Assembly (NCBI RefSeq): GCF_000185905.1
Contig: NC_014923.1
Coordinates: forward strand, 5,417,501 to 5,481,500
From: Mesorhizobium ciceri biovar biserrulae WSM1271
GTDB lineage: Bacteria > Pseudomonadota > Alphaproteobacteria > Rhizobiales > Rhizobiaceae
Direction of reading: 5' to 3'
Length of the DNA stretch: 64,000 bases
Numbering within the stretch: position 1 is the first letter of the stretch; each line of letters begins with the position of its first letter. The notes under the pieces were generated by a model that saw only the letters and a program-made list of their open reading frames with translations, ran no database searches and was not told the DNA's origin. The position numbers and the translations under genes were made by a program. Below are positions 33,296 to 42,048 of this stretch, in pieces.

Positions 33296-34552
33296 TCAAG
33301 CCAGCGCCGCCGCCATGGTGGCGTAGTAGAAGGCGTCGAAATTGCGCAGCGTCGGCTCGTTCGGCAATTCCGGCAGCACACGATTGACGATGAACGGCAC
33401 CTCCTGCTCGGTCAGCCCGCCATGCGACCGTAGCGGCTCGTTCAGAGCCGCCAGGTCATGGCGATGTTCCGAGGTGCCGATCGTCTTGTTCTCGGTCGAG
33501 ATCAGCACGATGTCGCCGATGCGGTCAGCCGGAAGCTCGAAGCGCTCGCAGGCGGTCGGGCTGTCGACGACCAGCATGATGCCGTCGATCTTGGCCAGCC
33601 TGGCCATGATGCCGGCCTGGTCGGCGCCATCAGGCAGATAGGCGGTGGCGAAGGAACCCAGCGCGCCATGATGCACGACATAGGGGTCGGTGATCGGCAG
33701 GATGACGCGGGCGGCGTCCTTGCCCAGCCAGTCGTCGAGAATATCCTGGACATAGACCACGTCGGGCGAGCCGTCGGCCTTGTGCTTCGGTTTCATGCCA
33801 TGGTCGGCGGTGACGACGATGGCAGCACCCAGCGCATCGAGCTCGGTCAGGTACTTGTCGAACATCTCGTAGAAGGCGTTGGCCTGCGGCACGCCCGGCG
33901 CATATTTGTGCTGCACATAATCTGTGGTCGTCAGGTACATGATGTCGGGGCGGAACTCCTTCAGCAGCTGCACGCCGGCGGCGAAGACGAATTCCGACAG
34001 CTCGGCCGAATAGACCTCCGGCACCGGCAGCCCAAAGTGCTTCGAGGCATTGTCGATGCCGTGCTCGGCTATAGTCGTGGTGTCGGACTTTTCCGCCGAG
34101 AAGCACAGCGCGCGGCCTTCATCGAAGGCGAGGCCCTTGCCAAGCAAGGCACGCAGCTTGTCCTTGGCGGTGACCACGGCGACCTTGGCGCCGGCATCGT
34201 AGAAGGCCTGGAAGATGGTCGGCGCGCGCAGGAAGCGCGGGTCGTTCATCATCACTTCCTTGCCGGTCTCGCGCTCATAGAGATAATTACCGCAAATGCC
34301 GTGCACCGACGGCGGTCGGCCGGTGGCGATCGACAGATTGTTGGGGTTGGTGAAGCTCGGAATGACCGAGTGCGCAAAACGCACCGTGCCCTTCTGCTTG
34401 ATCCTGACCAGCGCCGGCATCAGCCCGGCCTCGATTGCCTCGTCTAGATAGGCGGGCTCGCAGCCATCAAGGCAGATGGCGATGGCCGGCACGCGCGGCC
34501 AGGCATAGGTGCGGCCGTTGACCGACACGGTGATGGGAGACATCTGGTTCAT
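33296..34552 (-). CDS. phnA: Phosphonoacetate hydrolase
   Basis: This 418-residue alkaline-phosphatase-superfamily enzyme cleaves phosphonoacetate to acetate and phosphate with a two-zinc site. The metal ligands and nucleophile are visible: Asp29 in CLDGCE, Thr68 in SFTNPNN, DYVQHKYAPG, TADHGM and the late SHGGL histidine. These positions agree with rhizobial phosphonoacetate hydrolases known to work with PhnW and PhnY. GAGGA lies before ATG 34552 and the gap to phnW is 24 bases. Confidence 0.93.
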   Translation of the reverse strand: MNQMSPITVSVNGRTYAWPRVPAIAICLDGCEPAYLDEAIEAGLMPALVRIKQKGTVRFAHSVIPSFTNPNNLSIATGRPPSVHGICGNYLYERETGKEVMMNDPRFLRAPTIFQAFYDAGAKVAVVTAKDKLRALLGKGLAFDEGRALCFSAEKSDTTTIAEHGIDNASKHFGLPVPEVYSAELSEFVFAAGVQLLKEFRPDIMYLTTTDYVQHKYAPGVPQANAFYEMFDKYLTELDALGAAIVVTADHGMKPKHKADGSPDVVYVQDILDDWLGKDAARVILPITDPYVVHHGALGSFATAYLPDGADQAGIMARLAKIDGIMLVVDSPTACERFELPADRIGDIVLISTENKTIGTSEHRHDLAALNEPLRSHGGLTEQEVPFIVNRVLPELPNEPTLRNFDAFYYATMAAALA

Positions 34553-34576
34553 CTGATATCCTCGAAGTCGGCCGCT

Positions 34577-35776
34577 TCAGGCGGCGAGTTTGGCGCGTTC
34601 GGCAAGTGCCGCGGCGGGTGGGGCGGCGGTGTCGACGCCCATTTCATGAAGCGAGAACGCTGCCGCCTCGACGACGCGGCGCATGACATGTTCGTCCATC
34701 TGGCCGATGCAGCCGACGCGGAACGAATCCACGGCGGTCAGCTTGCCCGGATAGATGATAAAGCCCTTGTCCTTCATCAGGTCGTAGAAACGGTCGAACG
34801 CGAAACTGGCATGAGCCGGGTTGAAGAAGGTGACGATGATCGGCGACAGCCAGCGATCCCCGAGCAGTGTCTCGAAACCGAGGTCGCGCATGCCGGCCAC
34901 CATGACGTCGCGGTTCCTCGTATAGCGGGCGCCACGGCCGGCGACGCCGCCTTCGGCCTCGTGCTGGCGCAGTGCTTCGAGGAAGGCGGCCACGACATGC
35001 GTCGGCGGCGTGTAGCGCCACTGGCCGGTCTTGTTCAGGTGCGCCCACTGGGCGTGGACATCGAGCGACAGCGAATGGCTCCTGCCTTTGGCGGCCTCCA
35101 GTTCGCTCTTACGGGCGATGATGAAGCCAAAACCCGGAACGCCCTCGATGCACTTGTTGGCGGACGAGACCATCGCCTCATAGCGGATTTCGTTGACGTC
35201 GAGCGCCACGGCGCCGAACGCGCTCATGGAATCGACCAGCAGCTTGCGACCCTTGGCATGGACGGCTTCGGCAATTTCAGCGACCGGGTTGAGGATGCCG
35301 GAACTGGTCTCGCAATGGATGGCGATGACATGGGTGATATCAGGGTCGGCCGCGAGGGCCGCTGCCACCTCGTCGCCGCGCGGGGGCAGATAGTCACCCT
35401 TGTCGATCAGCGTATAGGCGCGGCCGAGATACTGCATGGTCTGCGCGGCGCGCAGGCCGTAGGCGCCGTTGGCCAGCACAAGAACCTTGCCGTCCCTGGG
35501 CATGAACGACCCCAGCATCGCTTCGACGCAGAAAGAACCGCTGCCTTGCATCGGCACGCAGTCGAACTCATCGTTCCTGTCCCCGGTCAGCGCCAGCAGC
35601 CGGCGACGCATATCCGATGTCATGGCGCGGAACTCGCCGTCCCACGATCCCCAGTCGCGCAACATCGCCTGCTTGACCGAATAGGCCGTGGTGAGCGGCC
35701 CCGGGGTCAGAAGATACGGCTCGCCCAGCGCCGGGCTGGCCAGCGGCTCCGCGGCAAATTTCGTCTCGGCGAGCAT
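34577..35776 (-). CDS. phnW: 2-Aminoethylphosphonate:pyruvate transaminase
   Basis: This 399-residue class V PLP enzyme has the PLP lysine at Lys208 (SSANKCIEGVPGFGFI) and Asp182 in LLVDSMSAFG. The N-terminal YLLTPGPLTT and a C-terminal IYPGKLTAVDSFRVGCIGQMD are also family features. It moves the amino group of 2-aminoethylphosphonate to pyruvate, giving phosphonoacetaldehyde and alanine. It appears to be the first gene of the phnW-phnA-phnY-pbfA-dehydrogenase operon. GGAGGAC precedes the ATG. The C-terminus is Ala/Pro-rich and longer than the strict family core. Confidence 0.94.
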   Translation of the reverse strand: MLAETKFAAEPLASPALGEPYLLTPGPLTTAYSVKQAMLRDWGSWDGEFRAMTSDMRRRLLALTGDRNDEFDCVPMQGSGSFCVEAMLGSFMPRDGKVLVLANGAYGLRAAQTMQYLGRAYTLIDKGDYLPPRGDEVAAALAADPDITHVIAIHCETSSGILNPVAEIAEAVHAKGRKLLVDSMSAFGAVALDVNEIRYEAMVSSANKCIEGVPGFGFIIARKSELEAAKGRSHSLSLDVHAQWAHLNKTGQWRYTPPTHVVAAFLEALRQHEAEGGVAGRGARYTRNRDVMVAGMRDLGFETLLGDRWLSPIIVTFFNPAHASFAFDRFYDLMKDKGFIIYPGKLTAVDSFRVGCIGQMDEHVMRRVVEAAAFSLHEMGVDTAAPPAAALAERAKLAA

Positions 35777-35837
35777 GTTGTCCTCCGCTCGATCTGCGTT
35801 CGATGTGGCCTTATTCTTGGCCTGAATGATCTATTTG

Positions 35838-35853
35838 TAAAATCGTTATTTTG
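35838..35853. promoter_or_regulatory. TAAAAT-N4-ATTTTG, candidate operator upstream of phnW
   Basis: This near-palindrome lies 62 bases before the phnW start and is followed at once by the tandem TATCGATGTATCGAT. It resembles the TAAAAT-N6-ATTTTA element before phnS, supporting common control of uptake and breakdown. A weaker relative (TCAAATCGTT then TTTCGATC) precedes the LysR gene at about 37676-37694. Confidence 0.4.
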
Positions 35854-35901
35854 TATCGATGTATCGATTTTAGTAATGACCTGCCGGGCGGGAATCCGTC
35901 C

Positions 35902-37602
35902 TCAGGCCAGTGCGGGAGCCCTCACTTCCGCAGCCCCTCTCGCCAGCCGGCTTTCCAGCAGATCACCGCTCTGCGTCAGCAAGGGATAAGCGACCGAGGC
36001 CATCAGCGAGTTGATCTCCTTCAGCGCCCGCACGGCCTCCAGGTGGATGTCGCTGGTGTCGATGCTCTGCGGCATTCCCGATTGCAGGCGCTTGAGGTGA
36101 CGGTCGTGGCTCGTGCGTTCCAGTCTGCGCATCCGCTCCTTCTCGACGACGAGTTGCCGCGCCGAATCGAGATCGCTCGACACCAGCACATTGAGTGCAA
36201 GCTGCATGTTGGCCATGACACGGTTGTGAAGCCCGGCCAGTTCGCTCCAGCCGTCGCGTGAGAAGCGCAGGTTCTTGTCACGCAGCTCCTGGGTGAGCAC
36301 GAGCAGGTTCTTGGCGACGATGTCGCCGGCGCGTTCGAGATTGATGGCGAAGTCGGTGAGCTCGATGCCGCGCTGCGCTTCGGCTACGCTCATGCTGCCG
36401 CGGTTGACTTCGGCAATGTAGAGCTTGATTTCGGTATGGGCGCGGTTGACCTCCTCATCGAGTTTTTGGGCCTGGCGTATCTGGTCGCCGGTGCCGGCGT
36501 CGAAGAAATCCATCACTGGGCGCAGCATCACCTCGACGACTTCGCCCATGCGCAGCAGCTCGCGGGTGGCACTGGCTAGCGCAAGACCGGGTGTGCGCAT
36601 GACGGTGCGGTCGAGCGCGCTGGTGCGGCGCGACATCAGGTCTCCACCCTCTTCGGCCTTTGCCACCGGCCTGTCTGCGATCAACAAGGCGACCAGCCGC
36701 TCCATCATGCCGGTGAACGGCAAGCAGCAGATGACCAGCACCAGATTGAAGGCAAGGTGCAGGTTGACCAGCTGGCGGCCTTCGGTTGCGCCGAACAGAT
36801 GCGCCGGGAAGGTCACGGCCTGAAGCGCGAACAAAGCCGCCAGCGCCGCCGTGCCGCGAAAGATCAGATTGCCGAGCGGGATACGGCGCGCCTCGACGGC
36901 TTCGCCGCGCGTCAGCCAAACCGCGATCAGCGCGCCGCCGCAATTGGCGCCGAGGATGAAGAACAGACCGACCTCGACCGGCAAGACGCCTTGCGCGGCA
37001 AGCGTGACGAACAGCAGGATCGCCGCGACGCTGGAGTGAATCAGCCATGTGAACAGGGCAGCGGCGGCAAAGGCGGTGAAATAGTCCGCGCGCAGATAGG
37101 AAATCACCAGTGGTAGCAAGGTGCTCTGCCGCATCGGTGCGGTCGCCTCGCCGATCATATGCAGCGACAACAGGACGAAGGCGACCCCCATCAGGATTCG
37201 CCCGCTATGCCTGATGCCAGCCACTTCGAACTTCAGGGCCATCGCGCCGCCGACCAGGATCAGCGCCGGCACAAGCCAGCTGAGGTCGAACGACAGCACC
37301 TGCACGACCAGGGCGGAACCGAGATCGGCGCCCAGCAGGATCGCCAGCCCGGCCGACACCGAAACCATGCCGCTGGCGGCAAACCCGGCCGCCAGGATAG
37401 CGACGGCGGTCGAGCTCTGCAGCAGCACGGCAAGCACGGTGCCGACACCGGCCGATCTGATCCGCTCACCCCGGGCTTGCCTCAGGGCATCACGCAAAGC
37501 GGGCCCGCAGGCCCGCTCGACACCCTGGCGCACCATATGCACGGCCCAGAGCAGCAGCATGACCGCACCCGCCAGATGCAGCAGGATGATGGAAAATTGC
37601 AT
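35902..37602 (-). CDS. Na/Pi cotransporter family protein with PhoU-like C-terminal domain
   Basis: This 566-residue protein has an N-terminal membrane part with two inverted Na/Pi cotransporter repeats (LLQSSTAVAILAAGF near residue 60 and LIHSSVAAILLFVTLA near 200). A C-terminal helical PhoU-like region of about 200 residues follows (GIELTDFAINLERAGDIVAKN). Members move phosphate across the inner membrane, and bacterial ones are often thought to export it. Beside genes that release one phosphate per phosphonate, it could vent excess phosphate. GGAGG lies before ATG 37602. It is on the phn strand, 125 bases before phnW, and divergent from the LysR gene. Confidence 0.88.
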   Translation of the reverse strand: MQFSIILLHLAGAVMLLLWAVHMVRQGVERACGPALRDALRQARGERIRSAGVGTVLAVLLQSSTAVAILAAGFAASGMVSVSAGLAILLGADLGSALVVQVLSFDLSWLVPALILVGGAMALKFEVAGIRHSGRILMGVAFVLLSLHMIGEATAPMRQSTLLPLVISYLRADYFTAFAAAALFTWLIHSSVAAILLFVTLAAQGVLPVEVGLFFILGANCGGALIAVWLTRGEAVEARRIPLGNLIFRGTAALAALFALQAVTFPAHLFGATEGRQLVNLHLAFNLVLVICCLPFTGMMERLVALLIADRPVAKAEEGGDLMSRRTSALDRTVMRTPGLALASATRELLRMGEVVEVMLRPVMDFFDAGTGDQIRQAQKLDEEVNRAHTEIKLYIAEVNRGSMSVAEAQRGIELTDFAINLERAGDIVAKNLLVLTQELRDKNLRFSRDGWSELAGLHNRVMANMQLALNVLVSSDLDSARQLVVEKERMRRLERTSHDRHLKRLQSGMPQSIDTSDIHLEAVRALKEINSLMASVAYPLLTQSGDLLESRLARGAAEVRAPALA

Positions 37603-37757
37603 GGCGACGCCTCCGGTGCCAACGGCCGGCAGGGATGTCGACCCATGCTCAGGCTGAGGGTCGGCAAAACATAAGTCAAATCGTTCCTTTCGATCTTTTC
37701 CTAAGCGGTCCTTATGATAAGATGTCGGTGATTTCAGAAGTGTCGGAGGCACGGGAA

Positions 37758-38627
37758 ATGCGCTACGTCCAGTTGCGAGCCTTTCACCAGGTGGCCATCT
37801 GCGGTGGCTTTTCTCGCGCCGCCGAGGCGCTCTTCCTGACCCAGCCGGCGATCTCGGACCAGGTGCGCAAGCTCGAGGAAGAGTACGATGTGCTGCTGTT
37901 CAACCGGAACAAGAAGCAGGTCACGCTGACCCATTCGGGCCAGAAATTGCTCGAAATAACCCACCGCATGTTCGATACCGAGCAACAGGCGCTCGAACTC
38001 CTGACGGAGTCCCGCGCCCTGCGTTCCGGCACGCTGCGCATCGTCGCCGATGCCGCACATCATCTGCTTCATATTCTCGGCAGCTTCCGGGCCCGCTACC
38101 CCGGCGTGCAGGTTTCGGTGCGCGCCGGCAACACCGAGACGGTGATCAGCAGCCTCTACAGCTACGATGCCGATATCGGCGTGCTGGGCGAGGTGCCGAC
38201 GGGGCGCGATTTCGAGGTGCTGAAACTCAACTCGACGCCGATCATCGCGTTTGCATCCGTCGACCACCCGCTGGCCGCGAAAAAGTCGCTCACCCTCAAG
38301 CAGCTCGCGCAGGAATCACTGGTCATGCGCGAGCGTGGATCGAAGACGCGTCAGAAACTCGAAGATCTCGCAGCCGCCTCGAAAATCGAATTGAGGCCGG
38401 CGATCGAAGCCGAGGGCCGCGAAGCCGTCCGCGAGATCGTCGCCTCGGGCGCCGGCATCGGCTTTGTCTCGGCGGCCGAATTCGGCCAGGATTCGCGGCT
38501 GGTGCCGATCACCATCGATGCTCCCGAGACCCTGATGGACGAGGCGTTGATCTGCCTGCGTGAACGCAGCGGCGGCAAACTGGTGCGGGCTTTCCTGGAT
38601 ATGGCGCGCTCGATGTCAGCGGATTAA
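37758..38627 (+). CDS. LysR family regulator, probably of 2-aminoethylphosphonate catabolism
   Basis: This 289-residue protein has an N-terminal winged helix (QLRAFHQVAICGGFSRAAEA, LTQPAISDQVRKLEEEY) and a LysR effector domain. LysR proteins of this type are regularly found beside phnW, and the gene lies immediately upstream of the phosphonate cluster in the opposite direction. CGGAGGCACGGGAA lies before ATG 37758; upstream in-frame starts lack such a site. Its TAA stop overlaps the convergent flavoprotein stop in the palindrome TTAA (38624-38627). Confidence 0.87.
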   Translation: MRYVQLRAFHQVAICGGFSRAAEALFLTQPAISDQVRKLEEEYDVLLFNRNKKQVTLTHSGQKLLEITHRMFDTEQQALELLTESRALRSGTLRIVADAAHHLLHILGSFRARYPGVQVSVRAGNTETVISSLYSYDADIGVLGEVPTGRDFEVLKLNSTPIIAFASVDHPLAAKKSLTLKQLAQESLVMRERGSKTRQKLEDLAAASKIELRPAIEAEGREAVREIVASGAGIGFVSAAEFGQDSRLVPITIDAPETLMDEALICLRERSGGKLVRAFLDMARSMSAD

Positions 38628-41101
38628 GCGGCGGCCCTGATCTCCACCGCATCAGCCTTCACCCGCTCCGACTTCGGATCGTAGGGGCTGCGCAGATGTG
38701 CTGTCGCGGCATGGCGAACGCCGGCAAGGTCGATCTCGAAACGACCACCGGTGAGAAACGCAGCGTCGACGCCCGCCTCGTTCTCGATCAGGCCGAGCGC
38801 CACCGAGCGGCCAAGCGTGTGGCCGTAGGCGGCCGAGCGGACTTCGCCGACCGGCTTGCCGTCGCGCAGGATCAGTTCGCCGCCCCACAGCATCGGCTCG
38901 GCATCATCGAGCGTGAACAGCACGACGCGTCTTGCCGGTGCTGCCGATGGCTTCGTCTCAACCAGCGCGTCGCGGCCGATAAAGTCACCTGGCTTGTCCA
39001 TCGCCACGGCGAAGCCAAGCCCGGCCTGCCAGGGGTCGATATCAGGCGTCAACTCCCTGCCCCAGGCGCGAAAACCCTTTTCGATGCGCAAGGCATCGAG
39101 CGCATAGTAGCCGGCGTCCAGCAGACCGAATTCACGGCCCGCCTCATGCAACGCCTCATAGACGCCGACGGCGAATTCTGTCGGCACGATCAGTTCCCAG
39201 CCCAGTTCGCCGACATAGGTCATACGGTTGGCATAGGCGGTGGCATAGCCGATATCGATCTCGCGGATGGTGGCGAAGGGAAAGCCGGCGTTGGAAAGAT
39301 CGGCCGAGGAGAGTTTGCCCAGCAGATCGCGTGATCGCGGTCCCATCAACGCCAGCACCGCGTAGGACGAGGTGACGTCGGTCACGATTGCATGCGCGTC
39401 GGACGGAATGTTTTTGACGATCCAGTCGGCATCGTGGACAGCTTGTGCGGACCCGGTGACGATGAGGAATTTCTCCGCGCCGAGCCGCATAACGGTGAGA
39501 TCGCTCTCATAGCCACCGCGTGCATTGAGCACGCCCGTGTAAACAGACGTACCGTCCGGTACGTCGATATTTCCGGCGCAGATCCAGTTGAGCACGGCGC
39601 AGGCATCGCGGCCCTGCACGAGGAGCTTGGCGAAAGAGGTCTGGTCGAAGATGGCGACGGCTTCGCGTGTCGCCTTCATTTCGCGCTTGACCGCCTCGTG
39701 CCAGTTCTGGCGGCCGAAGGCATAGTCGTTCTCGGTCTTCTCTCCCGGTGCCGCGAACCAGTTGGCCCGCTCCCAGCCCATCTTGGAACCGAAGCAGGCG
39801 CCCTTGGCGGCGAGCCGGTCGTAGAGCGGCGAGCGGCGGAACGGCCGCGCCGTGTCCAGTTCACGGTTCGGCCACGGCATGGCGTAATGCAAGCCGAGCG
39901 TTTCCTTGACACGGTCATGCAGCCAGCGCGGATTGTTGTTGAAGGAGGCGAAACGCCTGATGTCGACCGGCCACAAATCCATGGTCGGCGCGCTGTTGAC
40001 GATCCATTCCGCCAGCGCCCTGCCCGCGCCGCCGGCGCTGGCGATGCCCATGGAGTTGAAGCCGGCGCCGACATAGAAATTCTTCAGTTCCGGCGCCTCG
40101 CCGAGGAGAAAATTGTTGTCCGGCGTGAAGCTTTCGGGACCGTTGTAGAATTTCTTGACCTCGGCCTCGGCCAATTGCGGCACGCGGACCAGCGCGTTTT
40201 CCATCAAAATCTCGAACTGATCCCAATCGTCCGGCAACAGCGCGAACTCGAAATTTTCGGGAATGCCATTCATGCCCCACGGCTTGGCGTGCGGCTCAAA
40301 GCCACCCATGACCAGGCCGCCGACCTCTTCCTTGAAATAGATGAACCCGTCGGGGTCGCGCATGACCGGCAGGTCCGGATGCACGCCCTCGATCCTGCCG
40401 GTAACGATGTACATGTGCTCGGCCGAATGCAGCGGCACCGAGACGCCGCACATCAGCCCGACCTTGCGCGCCCACTGGCCGGCGCAATTGACGACGATCT
40501 CGGCGGCAATGTTGCCGCGGTCCGTCTCGACACCGCAGGCGACGCCGTTCTTCACGCTGATGCCGGTGACCTTGACCCGCTCGAAAATTTTCGCGCCGCG
40601 ATTGCGCGCACCCTTGGCCAGCGATTGCGTGAGATCGGTCGGATTGGCCTTGCCGTCGCCCGGCAGCCAGACGGCGCCGACCAGATCGTCGGTCGCCATG
40701 ACCGGCCATAGATCGGCCGCCTCCTTCGGCGAAATCACGTCGATCTCGACGCCTTGGGCGCGAGCCGATGCGGCCGTGCGCTTCAGCACCGTCATGCGGT
40801 CGGCGGTCCGCGCCACCGACAGCGAGCCACAATTCTTCCAACCGGTGGCGAGCCCGGTCTCGGCCTCCAGCTCGCCATAGAGCTGCGTGGAGTATTTGAT
40901 CAGGCTGGTCATGTTGGAATGACTGCGCAACTGGCCGACAAGCCCTGCGGCGTGCCAGGTGGTGCCACCGCTGAGTTGCCCCTGTTCGAGCAGCACGACA
41001 TCGGTCCAACCGAGCTTCGTCAGATGATACGCGACCGAGCAGCCAATGATACCGCCGCCGACGATGACGACGCGCGCTTGCGTAGGGAATTCGTTTGCCA
41101 T
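38624..41101 (-). CDS. FAD-dependent oxidoreductase with GcvT domains (dimethylglycine/sarcosine dehydrogenase-like)
   Basis: This 825-residue protein has an N-terminal DAO-type FAD domain (VVIVGGGIIGCSVAYHL). A GGTTWHAAGLV segment places His50 where related enzymes bind FAD covalently. A linker domain and C-terminal GcvT folate-binding domains follow (SSYAVLALMGPRSRDLL, GELGWELIVPTE, LDALRIEKGFRAWGRELTPDIDPWQAGL). The family removes N-methyl groups from dimethylglycine, sarcosine or related amines and passes the one-carbon unit to tetrahydrofolate. It lies between the phosphonate cluster and a DeoR regulator; an N-methylated aminoethylphosphonate is a possible but unproved substrate. The start at 41101 follows AGGAT. 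Confidence 0.86.
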   Translation of the reverse strand: MANEFPTQARVVIVGGGIIGCSVAYHLTKLGWTDVVLLEQGQLSGGTTWHAAGLVGQLRSHSNMTSLIKYSTQLYGELEAETGLATGWKNCGSLSVARTADRMTVLKRTAASARAQGVEIDVISPKEAADLWPVMATDDLVGAVWLPGDGKANPTDLTQSLAKGARNRGAKIFERVKVTGISVKNGVACGVETDRGNIAAEIVVNCAGQWARKVGLMCGVSVPLHSAEHMYIVTGRIEGVHPDLPVMRDPDGFIYFKEEVGGLVMGGFEPHAKPWGMNGIPENFEFALLPDDWDQFEILMENALVRVPQLAEAEVKKFYNGPESFTPDNNFLLGEAPELKNFYVGAGFNSMGIASAGGAGRALAEWIVNSAPTMDLWPVDIRRFASFNNNPRWLHDRVKETLGLHYAMPWPNRELDTARPFRRSPLYDRLAAKGACFGSKMGWERANWFAAPGEKTENDYAFGRQNWHEAVKREMKATREAVAIFDQTSFAKLLVQGRDACAVLNWICAGNIDVPDGTSVYTGVLNARGGYESDLTVMRLGAEKFLIVTGSAQAVHDADWIVKNIPSDAHAIVTDVTSSYAVLALMGPRSRDLLGKLSSADLSNAGFPFATIREIDIGYATAYANRMTYVGELGWELIVPTEFAVGVYEALHEAGREFGLLDAGYYALDALRIEKGFRAWGRELTPDIDPWQAGLGFAVAMDKPGDFIGRDALVETKPSAAPARRVVLFTLDDAEPMLWGGELILRDGKPVGEVRSAAYGHTLGRSVALGLIENEAGVDAAFLTGGRFEIDLAGVRHAATAHLRSPYDPKSERVKADAVEIRAAA

Positions 41102-41159
41102 GGGACATCCTGCCGTTTTGACACCGGTTGGATCATAGCAGCCGAATTCCAAATATCAA

Positions 41160-41178
41160 CACAAAATACCACAAAATA
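41160..41178. promoter_or_regulatory. Direct repeat CACAAAATA x2, candidate DeoR operator
   Basis: CACAAAATA occurs at 41160-41168 and 41170-41178, a 10-base period, in the 77-base gap between the DeoR gene stop (41179) and the start of the flavoprotein gene. DeoR-family proteins often bind T-rich direct repeats (here TATTTTGTG on the coding strand). The site would place the flavoprotein gene under the neighbouring DeoR regulator. Confidence 0.4.
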
Positions 41179-41973
41179 TCACATCAAAGAGGCAACCATC
41201 AGCTCAGGCCCTTTGCGCGCAAGCGCTTCAGCGATGTCAGCCTGCGGTTTCGCGTCGACGATCACGCCGGCGGCGCGTTGAAAATTCGGAATCCTGAGCG
41301 GCGTCAGCTTTGCGAACTTGCTGCTGTCGAGAACGAAGTAGGTTTTGGCGGCAAGCGCGATCATGCGGCTGCGCTGTTCGGCGCCGGCGCGGGTGAAATC
41401 GGTCACCTCGCCGTCGGGCGACAGCGCGCCACCACCGAGGAAGGCGATGTCGACGCGAAAGCGCGACATAGCTTCGAGCATGTCGATTCCGGAGGCCGCT
41501 TCCTCGCCTGGATCGACTTCGCCACCCAGCACATGCACGCGCATGCCTGAGACGTGGCACAGCAGAAGCGCGATCTTCAGGCTCGCCGTGCAGATGGTGA
41601 GATCGCGCAGGTCGGCCATGGCTTGTGCGACGGCCAATGTGGTGGTGCCGGAATCGAGGAACACCACCATGCCGTCCTTTACAAGACCGGCGGCCAGCCT
41701 GCCGATCGCGGCCTTGCCTCCGGCATTTTCGTGGCTGCGCAAGCTCATTGCCGGTTCGCTCGGTTCGAAGCGGGCGGCGCCGCCATGGACGATGCCGAGC
41801 CGTCCCTTATCCGACAGCAGCTTCAAATCACGGCGGATGGTTTCGCGCGAGACATCGAAGAACCCGGCCAGTTCGGCGACACTGACAGACCCCTGGGCGC
41901 CCAGCCGCCGCAGGATCTCTTCGTGGCGACGTGGAGCAAAGGCGCGCGCCGGCAGGCTGCTGTCGGGGGACAT
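41179..41973 (-). CDS. DeoR/GlpR family transcriptional regulator
   Basis: This 264-residue protein has the DeoR helix-turn-helix (RRHEEILRRLGAQGSVSVAE, DVSRETIRRDLKLLSDKG). The sensor domain has the family VFLDSGTTTLAVAQAM and VHVLGGEV segments. The sensor domain usually binds a phosphorylated sugar or sugar-like metabolite. GAGGA precedes ATG 41973. It lies upstream of the flavoprotein gene on the same strand and downstream of a GntR gene; which of the two clusters it serves is uncertain, but direct repeats before the flavoprotein gene favour that one. Confidence 0.9.
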   Translation of the reverse strand: MSPDSSLPARAFAPRRHEEILRRLGAQGSVSVAELAGFFDVSRETIRRDLKLLSDKGRLGIVHGGAARFEPSEPAMSLRSHENAGGKAAIGRLAAGLVKDGMVVFLDSGTTTLAVAQAMADLRDLTICTASLKIALLLCHVSGMRVHVLGGEVDPGEEAASGIDMLEAMSRFRVDIAFLGGGALSPDGEVTDFTRAGAEQRSRMIALAAKTYFVLDSSKFAKLTPLRIPNFQRAAGVIVDAKPQADIAEALARKGPELMVASLM

Positions 41974-42048
41974 GATGATCCTCGGATCGAGTAGCGATGT
42001 TGCAATATGTGGCAGTGATCGTGCGCAGAGGCAACTCAAGCCATGTCG

